A program made the translations under genes and the position numbers. A stretch of DNA of 58,976 nucleotides, taken from Polaromonas sp. GTDB taxonomy: Bacteria; Pseudomonadota; Gammaproteobacteria; Burkholderiales; Burkholderiaceae_C. Location of the stretch: assembly GCA_030655515.1 (NCBI GenBank), contig JAURVI010000013.1:1-58976 (forward strand), written 5' to 3'. Of the stretch, positions 47,801-55,585 are shown in pieces (positions within the stretch are counted from its first letter, which is position 1; each line of letters starts with the position of its first letter). A model generated the notes under the pieces. That model was not told where the DNA came from and made no database searches. It saw nothing but the letters and a program-made list of their open reading frames with translations.

Positions 47801-48218
47801 TCTCTTGGCCCAGCAGCACTTCAAGATTGGGCGCGTAAGTACGCCAGACACGACCATCGGTCGCTATCAGTACGTAGTCATACCGGTCTCCGCTGTTCCA
47901 CCGACCAGCAAGATATTCGGCCAATTGATCTTCTGCATGTCGGCCAGTTTTGGCTAGATCTTTCTCCCATTCAATAATGACGTTGCTGTATGCAATGTCC
48001 GCATACCCCGTTTTGGGTATGCCCGGACGAGGTATGTTGAAAATGGTCTTCTCACCGCCTTGCGCTAATTGGTTGACGACGTCTTTGGCGGCCTGGCTGT
48101 CTTGGAACAGACGGGTAAGCAGATTCTGAAAGCGAAGCTTCTTCGCCTCTTCGCTATTGGCCTGGCGCAAACCACTCAGATAGTCTGCGACCTCTTCTTG
48201 AACTTTGTGTATGGCCAT
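44814..48218 (-). CDS. Type IIG-like restriction-modification protein (N6-adenine methylase)
   Basis: This 1134-aa protein has an N-terminal region (about 1-250) with a nuclease-like segment GYADIAYSNVIIEWEKDL. A helical connector runs to about 345, and GEYYTPDWLCERVV leads into the methylase domain. SAM motif I is DPACGSGSFLRALVA (about 370), and catalytic motif IV is VVANPPWLTY (about 570). A target-recognition-like C-terminal part follows (about 690-1134). This layout fits combined endonuclease/methyltransferases of the Eco57I type, which cut and methylate DNA with one polypeptide. The PD-(D/E)xK catalytic set is not certain. Base composition by eye is lower in GC than the flanks. ATG 48218 with GGAG upstream is preferred over a GTG at 48281. 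Confidence 0.85.
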   Translation of the reverse strand: MAIHKVQEEVADYLSGLRQANSEEAKKLRFQNLLTRLFQDSQAAKDVVNQLAQGGEKTIFNIPRPGIPKTGYADIAYSNVIIEWEKDLAKTGRHAEDQLAEYLAGRWNSGDRYDYVLIATDGRVWRTYAPNLEVLLGQETPNRTALRQVEDFEVKKDNEDKFFFFLDRILFRSTKQRATLDAIQLDFGDTSRIFINAVQVMQRVMPVQDGSSPVHVAFEQWQRFLQLAYGKFELGNSVYLVHTYLSVFAKLLAYAVLKPATHPSDDELRGILSGEAFAALNVANFVEGDFFYWVSDPKFFQQLAPILRELYNQISEYDFTDVEEDILKGVYQELIDIDTRHALGEYYTPDWLCERVVDDLHLERGFYALDPACGSGSFLRALVARYRREWPDMPPQQIANQVKGVDVHPLSVQIAKTTLLLALGEGVARARAPVVLNVYLANTLFLSSDEAKKSLFTSGHHFAVRVDDTRLPLDMAPFIGQPDSFSKAIDLAQHFIDEQLNVEQSMDGFEKALRNRVPDADLARQHVGELYAVYQAMRKAKLNNRDGIWRFVLQNLYQPVFMHRMFDVVVANPPWLTYADITSGDYQADVRALAAYYGLMPGSKSNNPHIDLAAVFLSHCGKYLAKDGAQLAFVLPRSFLSADQHHNARSGEARGFKLTEVWDLKDVSPLFNVPACVLMATASQAEGVDTQRQRALPRNGLVGRVLHGKLPRPHMHWNDAQAFVKEDNTRWYFQELGGAQSKKKRSALVENRLQGGRGGNAYAPRFKQGATIVPRAFYFVQPQGASLDGLTDLSEHTVNLRTHPLAVEGAKKPWDGILLTGPMQGKYLFRTALARNILPFALVNPPLVALPLVQEDEVDASGQALPGKRHWRLLDATELTACGDIEAARWFGQCERLWDERRSDSAKKQKMSAYNRLNFQRGLTDQPVDAQWAVMYTASASDASACVLDVSSRDLRFLAESTCYISFTQTEDEARFVECYLNSGYANGRIKEFQARGLFGPRHVHKKILELPWPEFSRNQPSHRRLVALGQQAAQQVQKILGSQQDLELDPRTLGRLRTSIRRELASVMGQIDFLVEAVSTGRDLQEQSEDWIRLTHRSGPTGKGQSADELSEFLRAERNRWTERELLSGGNRK

Positions 48219-48286
48219 ATATTTTGAACTCCCGGATTTGGTTTTGTTTGACTTGCCGTTGTGAAGCGCCCAGAGCTTCACAACGT

Positions 48287-48391
48287 CTACCCCAACCGCC
48301 GAATCCTCTCCTCAATCTTCCCCACATCCACAGTAGCAAAAATTAGGCGCACCGCAGCACGGTCGGGATTGGTACCGTAGAACGGGGCACC
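48287..48391 (-). pseudogene. Remnant of a PLP aminotransferase C-terminus
   Basis: Read on the minus strand, the last 34 codons before a TAG (48287-48289) give GAPFYGTNPDRAAVR then LIFATVDVGKIEERIRRLG. This pattern resembles the end of class I/II aminotransferases of the MocR/LysN kind. There is no body of such a gene: immediately upstream the sequence switches to the LysR 5' fragment in another frame. It is therefore a recombination leftover. The enzyme class is a judgement from the pattern only. Confidence 0.45.
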
Positions 48392-48454
48392 GAGCGGCTG
48401 AAGCTGCGGGTTTCAGCGAGACTGACGAAGTCTTCGAGCCATTTGGTTTCCATG
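48390..48454. repeat. 65-bp direct repeat, copy 2 (orphan LysR 5' end)
   Basis: The same start codon and first 21 codons as the LysR gene at 44242, reading on the minus strand, then switching abruptly to aminotransferase-tail sequence. It has no continuing LysR frame, so it is not a gene. In the 48219-48663 interval the other contents are the aminotransferase remnant, about 80 bases with no recognised element (48455-48530), and the 116-bp mobile element. Confidence 0.95.
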
Positions 48455-48530
48455 ATTCGATTATGCGATCAGGAGCATGCACTGCAACTGCGGGGCATCC
48501 CACATTGCTGGTGTTTACCCCGCTCACCCG

Positions 48531-48662
48531 CCTTAGCGCCAATGCTGTTCATTGAAGCGCTACAACCCCGTTCGCCCTGAGCCTGTCGAAGGGTCGTCAC
48601 AGTGCAAACAGGCTTCGACAAGCTCAGCCCGAACGGTTAAGCGAACAGCATTGGCCTTAGCG
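48531..48662. mobile_element. 116-bp MITE-like element with 8-bp target duplication (copy 1)
   Basis: The element proper is 48539-48654. It begins CCAATGCTGTTC and ends GAACAGCATTGG, a perfect 12-bp terminal inverted repeat. CCTTAGCG lies directly on both sides (48531-48538 and 48655-48662), a perfect 8-bp target-site duplication. Inside is an imperfect inverted pair around CGTTCGCCCTGAGC and GCTCAGCCCGAACG. It encodes nothing, so it would be mobilised in trans. An identical copy is at 51773-51888. Confidence 0.9.
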
Positions 48663-48663
48663 C

Positions 48664-48972
48664 TCAAGGCCGCGCCCATTTTCCGCGGTAATCCCGTTCC
48701 CGCTGGCTGCGCACAGCCAGCACGCGCACCGTATCGGTGGGCGGGTCATAACGGTAGAGCGCCAGATACCCGCTGGCGCCGGTAGAAATGATCAGTTCAC
48801 GTTGACCAAAAGCTGCGGGCCTGCCGATCTGCGGACTGGTTTGAAGCACGTCGATGGCAGAGATGATCGCCTGAATGCGCACGGAGGCATATTCGGGCGC
48901 ATGTTCAAAGAGAAAGTCGAAGATGCGGTCGAAATCCTCACGCACCTGGGGTGCGAGGACGATGCGGCTCAC
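48664..48972 (-). CDS. parE: RelE/ParE-family toxin
   Basis: The 102-aa protein has the RelE/ParE fold: IVLAPQVREDFDRIFDFLFE, PQIGRPAAFGQRELIISTG, and the C-terminal strand YLALYRYDPPTDTVRVLAVR ending RERDY. ParE-type proteins poison gyrase and RelE-type cut mRNA; the sequence does not settle which. The gene overlaps the antitoxin by 4 bases. It ends 2 bases from the MITE target duplication, so its downstream region has been rearranged. Confidence 0.88.
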   Translation of the reverse strand: MSRIVLAPQVREDFDRIFDFLFEHAPEYASVRIQAIISAIDVLQTSPQIGRPAAFGQRELIISTGASGYLALYRYDPPTDTVRVLAVRSQRERDYRGKWARP

Positions 48973-49238
48973 CGGCGCCGCTTTGGTTTGGGGGCATCAG
49001 CCAGCCGGCGCTGCAGCCAGTCGCGCATCTCATGCCAGTCAACACCGGACTCACCGGCCTGCCATGCCACATCACGCTGCCGGGCATCTTCTTGCATGGC
49101 GAGCTTCCACTCGGCTTCATCCACTTTTTCCGTCAGCGCCTGCACCATGAAGCTGTGCGGCGTCTGGTCGGTGGCCCCCGCCAGGCGCACGATGCGCTCA
49201 CGCAGGGATTCATCGAGACGAAGCGTAGCGGTAGACAT
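48969..49238 (-). CDS. parD: Ribbon-helix-helix antitoxin (ParD-like)
   Basis: The 89-aa protein's N-terminal ribbon-helix-helix MSTATLRLDESLRERIVRLA binds DNA. The acidic/helical C-terminus (EKVDEAEWKLAMQEDARQRD) should wrap the toxin. ATG 49238 follows AGGAG at a good distance; a longer frame upstream crosses the palindromic operator and is rejected. Confidence 0.88.
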   Translation of the reverse strand: MSTATLRLDESLRERIVRLAGATDQTPHSFMVQALTEKVDEAEWKLAMQEDARQRDVAWQAGESGVDWHEMRDWLQRRLADAPKPKRRR

Positions 49239-49250
49239 GGTCAGCTCCTG

Positions 49251-49272
49251 TTGTGGTACAAATGTACCACAA
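49251..49272. promoter_or_regulatory. Perfect palindromic operator upstream of the ParD-like gene
   Basis: TTGTGGTACA (49251-49260), AA, TGTACCACAA (49263-49272) is a perfect 10-bp inverted repeat, 12 bases upstream of the antitoxin ATG and next to its ribosome-binding site. It is the obvious site for autorepression by the ribbon-helix-helix protein. Confidence 0.7.
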
Positions 49273-49331
49273 AACACACCGGAAGGCCCTCCGTTCGCCG
49301 TACCCTGCGAACGGGCCGGTCACGCAAGGAC

Positions 49332-51155
49332 TCACTCGGAACTCTGCTGCAGGGCCCACATCGCCGCATAACGCTGGCCCAAAGCCAGCAGTTCGGCATG
49401 AGCGCCCCGCTCGATGATCCGCCCCGCCTCCATGACCAGGATTTCATGCGCATCCACCACGGTGGACAGCCGGTGCGCCACCACCAGGGTGGTCTTGTTT
49501 TCGGCGATGCTGCGCAGCTCGGCCTGGATCGCCCGCTCGTTGGCGGAATCGAGCGCCGAGGTGGCTTCGTCGAAAATCATGATGGGCGGGTTCTTCAGCA
49601 GGGTGCGGGCAATCGCCACGCGCTGCTTTTCGCCGCCCGAGAGTTTCAGGCCGCGCTCGCCGACCATGGTGCCGTAGCCCGCCGGGGTCGAGCTGATGAA
49701 GTCATGGATGCGGGCGGCGCGCGCGGCCTCTTCGACCTCGGCGCGGCTGGCGCCGGGCTTTCCGTAAGCGATGTTGTATTCCACCGTGTCGTTGAACAGC
49801 ACCGTGTCCTGCGGCACGATGCCGATGGCCTGGCGCACGCTGGCCTGCGTCACTGCCTTGATGTCCTGGCCGGCCACCGTGATGCGGCCCTGCTGAACGT
49901 CATAGAAGCGAAACAGCAGACGCGCCAGGGTGGACTTGCCGGCTCCCGACGAACCGACCACGGCCACCGTCTTGCCCGGCGGTATCTCGAAGCTGATGTT
50001 GTGCAGGATGGGCCGGGACGGCTCGTAGGCAAAACTGACGTTTTCAAACCGGACTTCGGGCGACGCGCTGATGTTGAGCGCCGGCGCACCCGGCTGGTCG
50101 GCGACCTCGCGTTCTTTTTCCATCAGGTCGAACATCTTCGCCAGGTCGGTCAGGCTTTGCTTGATCTCGCGGTAGAGCACACCCAGAAAACCCAGCGGAA
50201 TGTAGAGCTGGATCATGAAGGCATTGACCATGACCAGATCGCCCAGCGTCATGCGCCCGTCCACCACGCCCTGCGTGGCGCGCCAGAGCATGGCCACCAG
50301 GCCGGTGGCAATGATGAGCTGCTGGCCGGTGTTGAGCAGGCTCAGCGTGGTCTGGCTCTTGACGGCGGCGCGGCGGTAGCTTGCCAGGTTTTCATCGTAG
50401 CGGCGCGCTTCGAAATCTTCGTTGTTGAAGTACTTGACGGTTTCGTAGTTGAGCAGGGAGTCAATCGCCCGGCTGTGGGCCGTGGAGTCGAGCTCGTTCA
50501 TTTTCTTGCGGAATTGGGTGCGCCATTCGGTCACCGCCACCGTGAAGGTGATGTAGAGCACCAGCGCGATGAGGGTGATGCCGGCAAACCAGATGTCGAA
50601 CTTGACCGCCAGCAGCGTCAGCACCAGCGCGACCTCAATCAGCGTCGGGATGATGCTGTACAGCGAATAAGAGATCAGCGAATGCACGCCCCGCGTGCCG
50701 CGCTCGATGTCGCGCGTCATGCCGCCTGTCTGGCGCTCCAGGTGAAAGCGCAGGCTCAGCGCATGCAGATGGCGAAATACCTCCAGCGAGATGCGGCGCG
50801 CCGCGCCTTCGGTGGCTTTGGCAAACACCAACTCGCGCAGCTCGGTGAACAGCGAGGTCGACAGCCGGAGCAACCCATAACCGACAAGCAGCGCGACCGG
50901 CACGATCAGCATGGCCGGCATCCCGCCGGGCTTGACGTTCATCGTGTCCACCAGGTTTTTCAGAAGCAGCGGCACACCGACGTTCGCAACCTTAGCGCCC
51001 ACCATGAAGCCGAGAGCAGCCAGCACCCGCCACTTGTAGTCCCAGAGATACGGAAACAGCCGCTGCAGCGTGGCCCAGTCAGAGCGGTTCAGGGCAGGTT
51101 GGGCGGGTGAGCCCGTGCTGGGCAGGGAGGGGGCAGTAGGAGCATGAGAGCGCAT
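49332..51155 (-). CDS. Atm1/HmtA-type ABC exporter (fused membrane and ATPase)
   Basis: A 607-aa half-transporter. Residues about 30-330 form six membrane helices, including VRRISLEVFRHLHALSLRFH-like coupling sequence and YFNNEDFEARRYDENL. The ATPase carries Walker A GSSGAGKSTLARLLFRFYD (about 405), Q-loop IGIVPQDTVLFNDTV, signature LSGGEKQRVAIARTLL, Walker B IMIFDEATSALDS and the H-loop VVAHRLSTVVDA. The close match is to the Atm1 group, which exports glutathione conjugates or persulfides and can protect from heavy metals. ATG 51155 is used; a TTG three codons upstream is possible. Confidence 0.93.
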   Translation of the reverse strand: MRSHAPTAPSLPSTGSPAQPALNRSDWATLQRLFPYLWDYKWRVLAALGFMVGAKVANVGVPLLLKNLVDTMNVKPGGMPAMLIVPVALLVGYGLLRLSTSLFTELRELVFAKATEGAARRISLEVFRHLHALSLRFHLERQTGGMTRDIERGTRGVHSLISYSLYSIIPTLIEVALVLTLLAVKFDIWFAGITLIALVLYITFTVAVTEWRTQFRKKMNELDSTAHSRAIDSLLNYETVKYFNNEDFEARRYDENLASYRRAAVKSQTTLSLLNTGQQLIIATGLVAMLWRATQGVVDGRMTLGDLVMVNAFMIQLYIPLGFLGVLYREIKQSLTDLAKMFDLMEKEREVADQPGAPALNISASPEVRFENVSFAYEPSRPILHNISFEIPPGKTVAVVGSSGAGKSTLARLLFRFYDVQQGRITVAGQDIKAVTQASVRQAIGIVPQDTVLFNDTVEYNIAYGKPGASRAEVEEAARAARIHDFISSTPAGYGTMVGERGLKLSGGEKQRVAIARTLLKNPPIMIFDEATSALDSANERAIQAELRSIAENKTTLVVAHRLSTVVDAHEILVMEAGRIIERGAHAELLALGQRYAAMWALQQSSE

Positions 51156-51206
51156 CGGAGACAATGATCCAGTTTCGTTTTAATTTTCTTCATCCCGATT
51201 GTGCCT

Positions 51207-51647
51207 ATGTCTACCCAACCCGGCCTTCCCCATGACCCTTTGAGTGTCACGCTGCCGCTTGACAAGGAGTTGGTGCTCAAGGTGATTCCGATGCCCGCGG
51301 ACTGCAACGCCAACGGCGACATTTTTGGCGGCTGGGTCATGGCGCAGGTCGATCTGGCCGGCTCGGTGATTCCGGCGCGTTACGCCGAAGGCCGCATGGC
51401 CACGGTGGCGGTCAACGAGTTCATTTTCAAGCAGCCGGTGCGGGTCGGCGACATCCTGTCGTTCTATTCGGAACTGACGCGGATTGGCCGCACCTCGATA
51501 ACGGTCAAAGTCGAAGTCTATGCCGAGCGCTTTCACTCACAGGGGCGCTACGTCAAAGTCACCGAAGCCAGTTTGACCTATGTGGCGATTGACGACACGG
51601 GCCAGCCGCGGCCCCTGCCTGTCGCATCGCCGCCGCGACCGCTGTGA
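51207..51647 (+). CDS. Acyl-CoA thioesterase (YciA-type hot-dog fold)
   Basis: The 146-aa hexameric hot-dog thioesterase has DCNANGDIFGGWVMAQVDLAG with the catalytic aspartate, TVAVNEFIFKQPVRVGDILS, and SITVKVEVYAERF. It cleaves acyl-CoA esters in the cytosol. It starts 51 bases from the divergent Atm1-like gene, and an acyl-CoA synthetase is encoded about 4 kb further on. ATG 51207 (MSTQP) is chosen over GTG 51201. Confidence 0.9.
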   Translation: MSTQPGLPHDPLSVTLPLDKELVLKVIPMPADCNANGDIFGGWVMAQVDLAGSVIPARYAEGRMATVAVNEFIFKQPVRVGDILSFYSELTRIGRTSITVKVEVYAERFHSQGRYVKVTEASLTYVAIDDTGQPRPLPVASPPRPL

Positions 51648-51764
51648 ATTTTCAGCCTGTTGCGCCAGCTCGCCGGAGGCCACATCACATCAATAGCGAT
51701 GCGAAGCAAGGCCGCCGTCATTGATTTTTTTTCATCGAATGCGGCTCCTGGTCAGTCCTGTCAG

Positions 51765-51896
51765 GGTTAAATCCAATGCTGTTCATTGAAGCGCTACAAC
51801 CCCGTTCGCCCTGAGCCTGTCGAAGGGTCGTCACAGTGCAAACAGGCTTCGACAAGCTCAGCCCGAACGGTTAAGCGAACAGCATTGGGGTTAAAC
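51765..51896. mobile_element. 116-bp MITE-like element (copy 2)
   Basis: Element 51773-51888 is identical over all 116 bases to the copy at 48539-48654, with the same CCAATGCTGTTC/GAACAGCATTGG ends. It is flanked by GGTTAAAT (51765-51772) and GGTTAAAC (51889-51896), an 8-bp target duplication with one change. It sits between the thioesterase gene and livH. The rest of this 338-base gap has a T8 run (51724-51731) and AT-rich sequence upstream of livH that probably carries its promoter. Confidence 0.9.
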
Positions 51897-51985
51897 CGGA
51901 TTAGAAACCCCGTTTAATCCGCGTTTCTAGTGTTAAATTGCTTTTGCGAATCGATCGCTTGGAAAAAACTAATTGTGGAGCAACA

Positions 51986-52861
51986 GTGCAGCTATTGCAA
52001 TTGATCATCAGCGGCATCGCGCAAGGCTGCATTTACGGGTTGATCGCCCTGGGTTTCGTTCTCATCTACAAGGCCACCGAGACCGTGAGCTTCGCGCAAG
52101 GCGAGCTGATGATGCTGGGCGCGTTTGGCGGGCTGGCCCTCATGACCCTGCTCGGCTTCCCGTTCTGGCTGGCGGTCCTCAGTTCGATCATCGGCATGGC
52201 CTTGTTCGGCGTGCTGCTGGAGCGGCTGGTGATACGGCCCGTCCTCGGTCAGCCGGCGTTTTCGATTGTGATGCTGACCATCGGTGTCGGCTACGTCGCG
52301 CGCGGCCTGATCACGATGATTCCGATGATCGGCACCGAAACCCACACTCTGCCCGTGCCCTACAAAGACCAGATATGGAACGTCGGCGCCCTGGTTCTCA
52401 ACGTCGAACATATGGTCGTCATCGGCAGCACCGCCGTTTTATGCCTGGCACTGTTTGCCCTGTTCAAGTACAGCAAACTGGGCATCGCCATGCAGGCCTC
52501 GTCGCAGAACCAACTGGCCGCGTATTACATGGGCATTCCGGTCAAGCGGCTCAACGGCCTGGTATGGGGTCTGGCCGCCGCGGTCGCGGCCATTGCCGGT
52601 CTGCTGCTGGCGCCGATCACTTTTGTACACGCCAACATGGGCTTCATCGGCCTGAAGGCTTTCCCGGCAGCGGTGGTCGGCGGCTTTAGCAGCCTGCCCG
52701 GTGCGATTGTCGGCGGGCTGATCATCGGCATCGTCGAATCACTGTCCGGGTTTTACCTGCCTGACGGCTTCAAGGACGTCGCCGCCTATGTCGTGGTGCT
52801 GGTCATGCTGATGGTCAAACCCAACGGCCTGTTCGGCGAAAAACTGCGTAAAAAGGTCTGA
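51986..52861 (+). CDS. livH: Branched-chain-type ABC permease LivH
   Basis: The 291-aa polytopic permease begins MQLLQLIISGIAQGCIYGLI at a GTG with GGAG six bases upstream. FAQGELMMLGAFGGLALM and RLNGLVWGLAAAVAAIAGLL are typical of LivH. GLKAFPAAVVGGFSSLPGAI is the conserved C-terminal permease motif. It forms the channel with LivM. Confidence 0.94.
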   Translation: MQLLQLIISGIAQGCIYGLIALGFVLIYKATETVSFAQGELMMLGAFGGLALMTLLGFPFWLAVLSSIIGMALFGVLLERLVIRPVLGQPAFSIVMLTIGVGYVARGLITMIPMIGTETHTLPVPYKDQIWNVGALVLNVEHMVVIGSTAVLCLALFALFKYSKLGIAMQASSQNQLAAYYMGIPVKRLNGLVWGLAAAVAAIAGLLLAPITFVHANMGFIGLKAFPAAVVGGFSSLPGAIVGGLIIGIVESLSGFYLPDGFKDVAAYVVVLVMLMVKPNGLFGEKLRKKV

Positions 52862-52862
52862 C

Positions 52863-53935
52863 ATGCGTTTCATCTTCAAGACCGACTATGGGCAGGACAT
52901 CAATCTTGCCAGACACGGCGGCCAGGTGTTCTGGTACGGCGCCCTGTTGCTGCTGCTGCTCGCGGCGCCGTGGCTGTTCGCCGAGTACTGGCTGGCGCAA
53001 CTGACGTTTATCCTGATCTACGCCGTCGCCGGCCTGGGGCTGATGCTGCTGGCCGGCTTCACCGGCCTGTTCTCGCTGGGCCATGCGGCTTTTCTCGGCG
53101 TCGGCGCCTATGCGCAGGCAGTTTTGACCAATGCGGGCCTGCCTTTTCCGATCGCACTGGCCTGCGCCGCCGGCCTGTCCGCCGCCGTGGGGCTGATCGT
53201 CGGGCTGCCCGCCCTGCGCGTCAAAGGCATTTACCTGGGCATGGCCACGCTGGCCTTCGGCTTCATCGTCGAGGAAGTATTTGCGCGCTGGGAAAGCGTG
53301 ACCGGCGGCAATGCCGGCATCCACATCAAGGCGCCCGATCTGTTTGGCTGGAAGATAGACAGCGGCCAAGGGTTTTACTTTCTCTGCCTGGTAATCGCCA
53401 TCGCCTCGACGCTGGCCATCTTGAACCTGCTGCGCTCGCCGACCGGCCGCGCCTTTGTGGCCATCCGCGACTCGGAAATCTCGGCCCAAAGCATGGGCAT
53501 TCACCTGGCGCGCTACAAAACCTTGTCGTTTGCCTTGTCGGCCGCGCTGGCCGGCATTGCGGGCGCGCTGTATGCCCACAAGCTTCAGTTCATTTCGCCC
53601 GACCAGTTCAATATTTTGCAGTCAATCGACCTGCTCCTGATGATCGTGGTGGGCGGCGCGGGTTCGGTGCATGGCGCTTTTCTGGGGGCTATATTCCTGA
53701 TCTCCATGCCCCAGGCGATTGCCCTGGTCAAGGACTACCTGCCCGCGGCCATCGGGCAAGCACCGGGCCTGCAGGGCGTGGTCTACGGCGCCGTGCTGAT
53801 TGCCTTTGTGCTGTTTGAACCGCAGGGAATTTATGGGCGCTGGCTGAAGATTCGCACCTATTTTCAGATGTTTCCCTTCTACCGAAAAGGCATGTTCAAG
53901 CGCCAAAAAACCTTCCAGAAATCGGATCGTCTGAA

Positions 53936-53939
<4 letters not shown>
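52863..53939 (+). CDS. livM: Branched-chain-type ABC permease LivM
   Basis: The 358-aa permease has a tyrosine-rich cytoplasmic start and about nine helices. Motifs are LLAGFTGLFSLGHAAFLGVG, GLPALRVKGIYLGMATLAFG, and the EAA-like RDSEISAQSMGIHLARYKTL. DLLLMIVVGGAGSVHGAFLG follows. It begins one base after livH and overlaps livG by ATGA. The C-terminal 30 residues are charged (RKGMFKRQKTFQKSDRLK). Confidence 0.94.
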
Positions 53940-54783
<844 letters not shown>

Positions 54784-54787
<4 letters not shown>

Positions 54788-55581
54788 GCGCCGCACCACT
54801 GCCGGTCAGCGACCAGCCGGTGCTCAGGCTGCTCAATGTCGAAAGCGCCTATGGACCGATCAAGGCCATTCGGGGCGTCAGCCTGCAGGTTCGCCGCGGC
54901 GAAATCGCCACGGTGCTGGGCTCCAACGGGGCCGGCAAGACCACCATCTTGAAAACCATCTCCGGCATCATTGATCCGCGCAAAGGCTCGATCGAGTTCA
55001 AGGGTGGCGACATCACGGCGCAAGACCCGGCCTACATCGTCCAGCAGGGCTTGAGCCATGTCCCGGAAGGACGCGAGGTCTTTCCCTTGCTGAGCGTGCG
55101 GGACAACCTGCTGATGGGCGCCTACACCCGCAAGGACCGCGACGGCGTGGCCAAAGACATGGAAACGGTTTTCGGCTACTTTCCGATCCTGCGGGAGCGC
55201 GCATTGCAGGACGCTGGCCTGCTGTCCGGTGGCCAGCAGCAGATGCTGTCGATCTCGCGCGCCCTGATGGCTGCGCCGGACCTGATCTTGCTGGACGAGC
55301 CCAGCCTGGGCCTGTCACCGAAACTGACCAAGGAAATCTTCGAGATGGTGGTGCGCATCAACCGTGAGCGCGGCACCACCATCTTGCTGGTCGAGCAAAA
55401 CGCCAACATGGCCCTGAACGCGTCCGACTACGGCTACGTGCTGGAAAACGGCCGCATCGTGATGGAAGACGCCTGTGCCCGGCTGCGGGAGAAGGAAGAC
55501 ATCAAGGAGTTCTACCTGGGCATGAAGGAAGAAGGCGTTCGCAGCGAGCGGCGCTGGAAGAAAAAAAAGAACTGGAGATAA
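54784..55581 (+). CDS. livF: Branched-chain-type ABC ATPase LivF
   Basis: The 265-aa ATPase has Walker A VLGSNGAGKTTILKTI, GLSHVPEGREVFPLLSVRDN, signature LSGGQQQMLSISRALM, Walker B LILLDEPSLGLSPKLT, and the H-loop equivalent LLVEQNANMALNASDYGYVL. The C-terminal tail is basic (ERRWKKKKNWR), unlike the short LivF end in E. coli. The acyl-CoA synthetase starts 4 bases after its stop. Confidence 0.95.
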
Positions 55582-55585
55582 GTGA

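Noticed and set aside
48392..48454. A second LysR gene start
   Set aside because: The frame leaves the LysR sequence after 21 codons and hits a stop; only the 5' fragment is present.
48951..51110. 719-codon frame opposite the Atm1-like exporter
   Set aside because: The ABC exporter motifs on the minus strand are complete; the plus-strand frame is low-information antisense.
51660..51735. Terminator after the thioesterase gene
   Set aside because: A T8 run is present (51724-51731), but the only stem before it is a loose six-base pairing, too weak to call.
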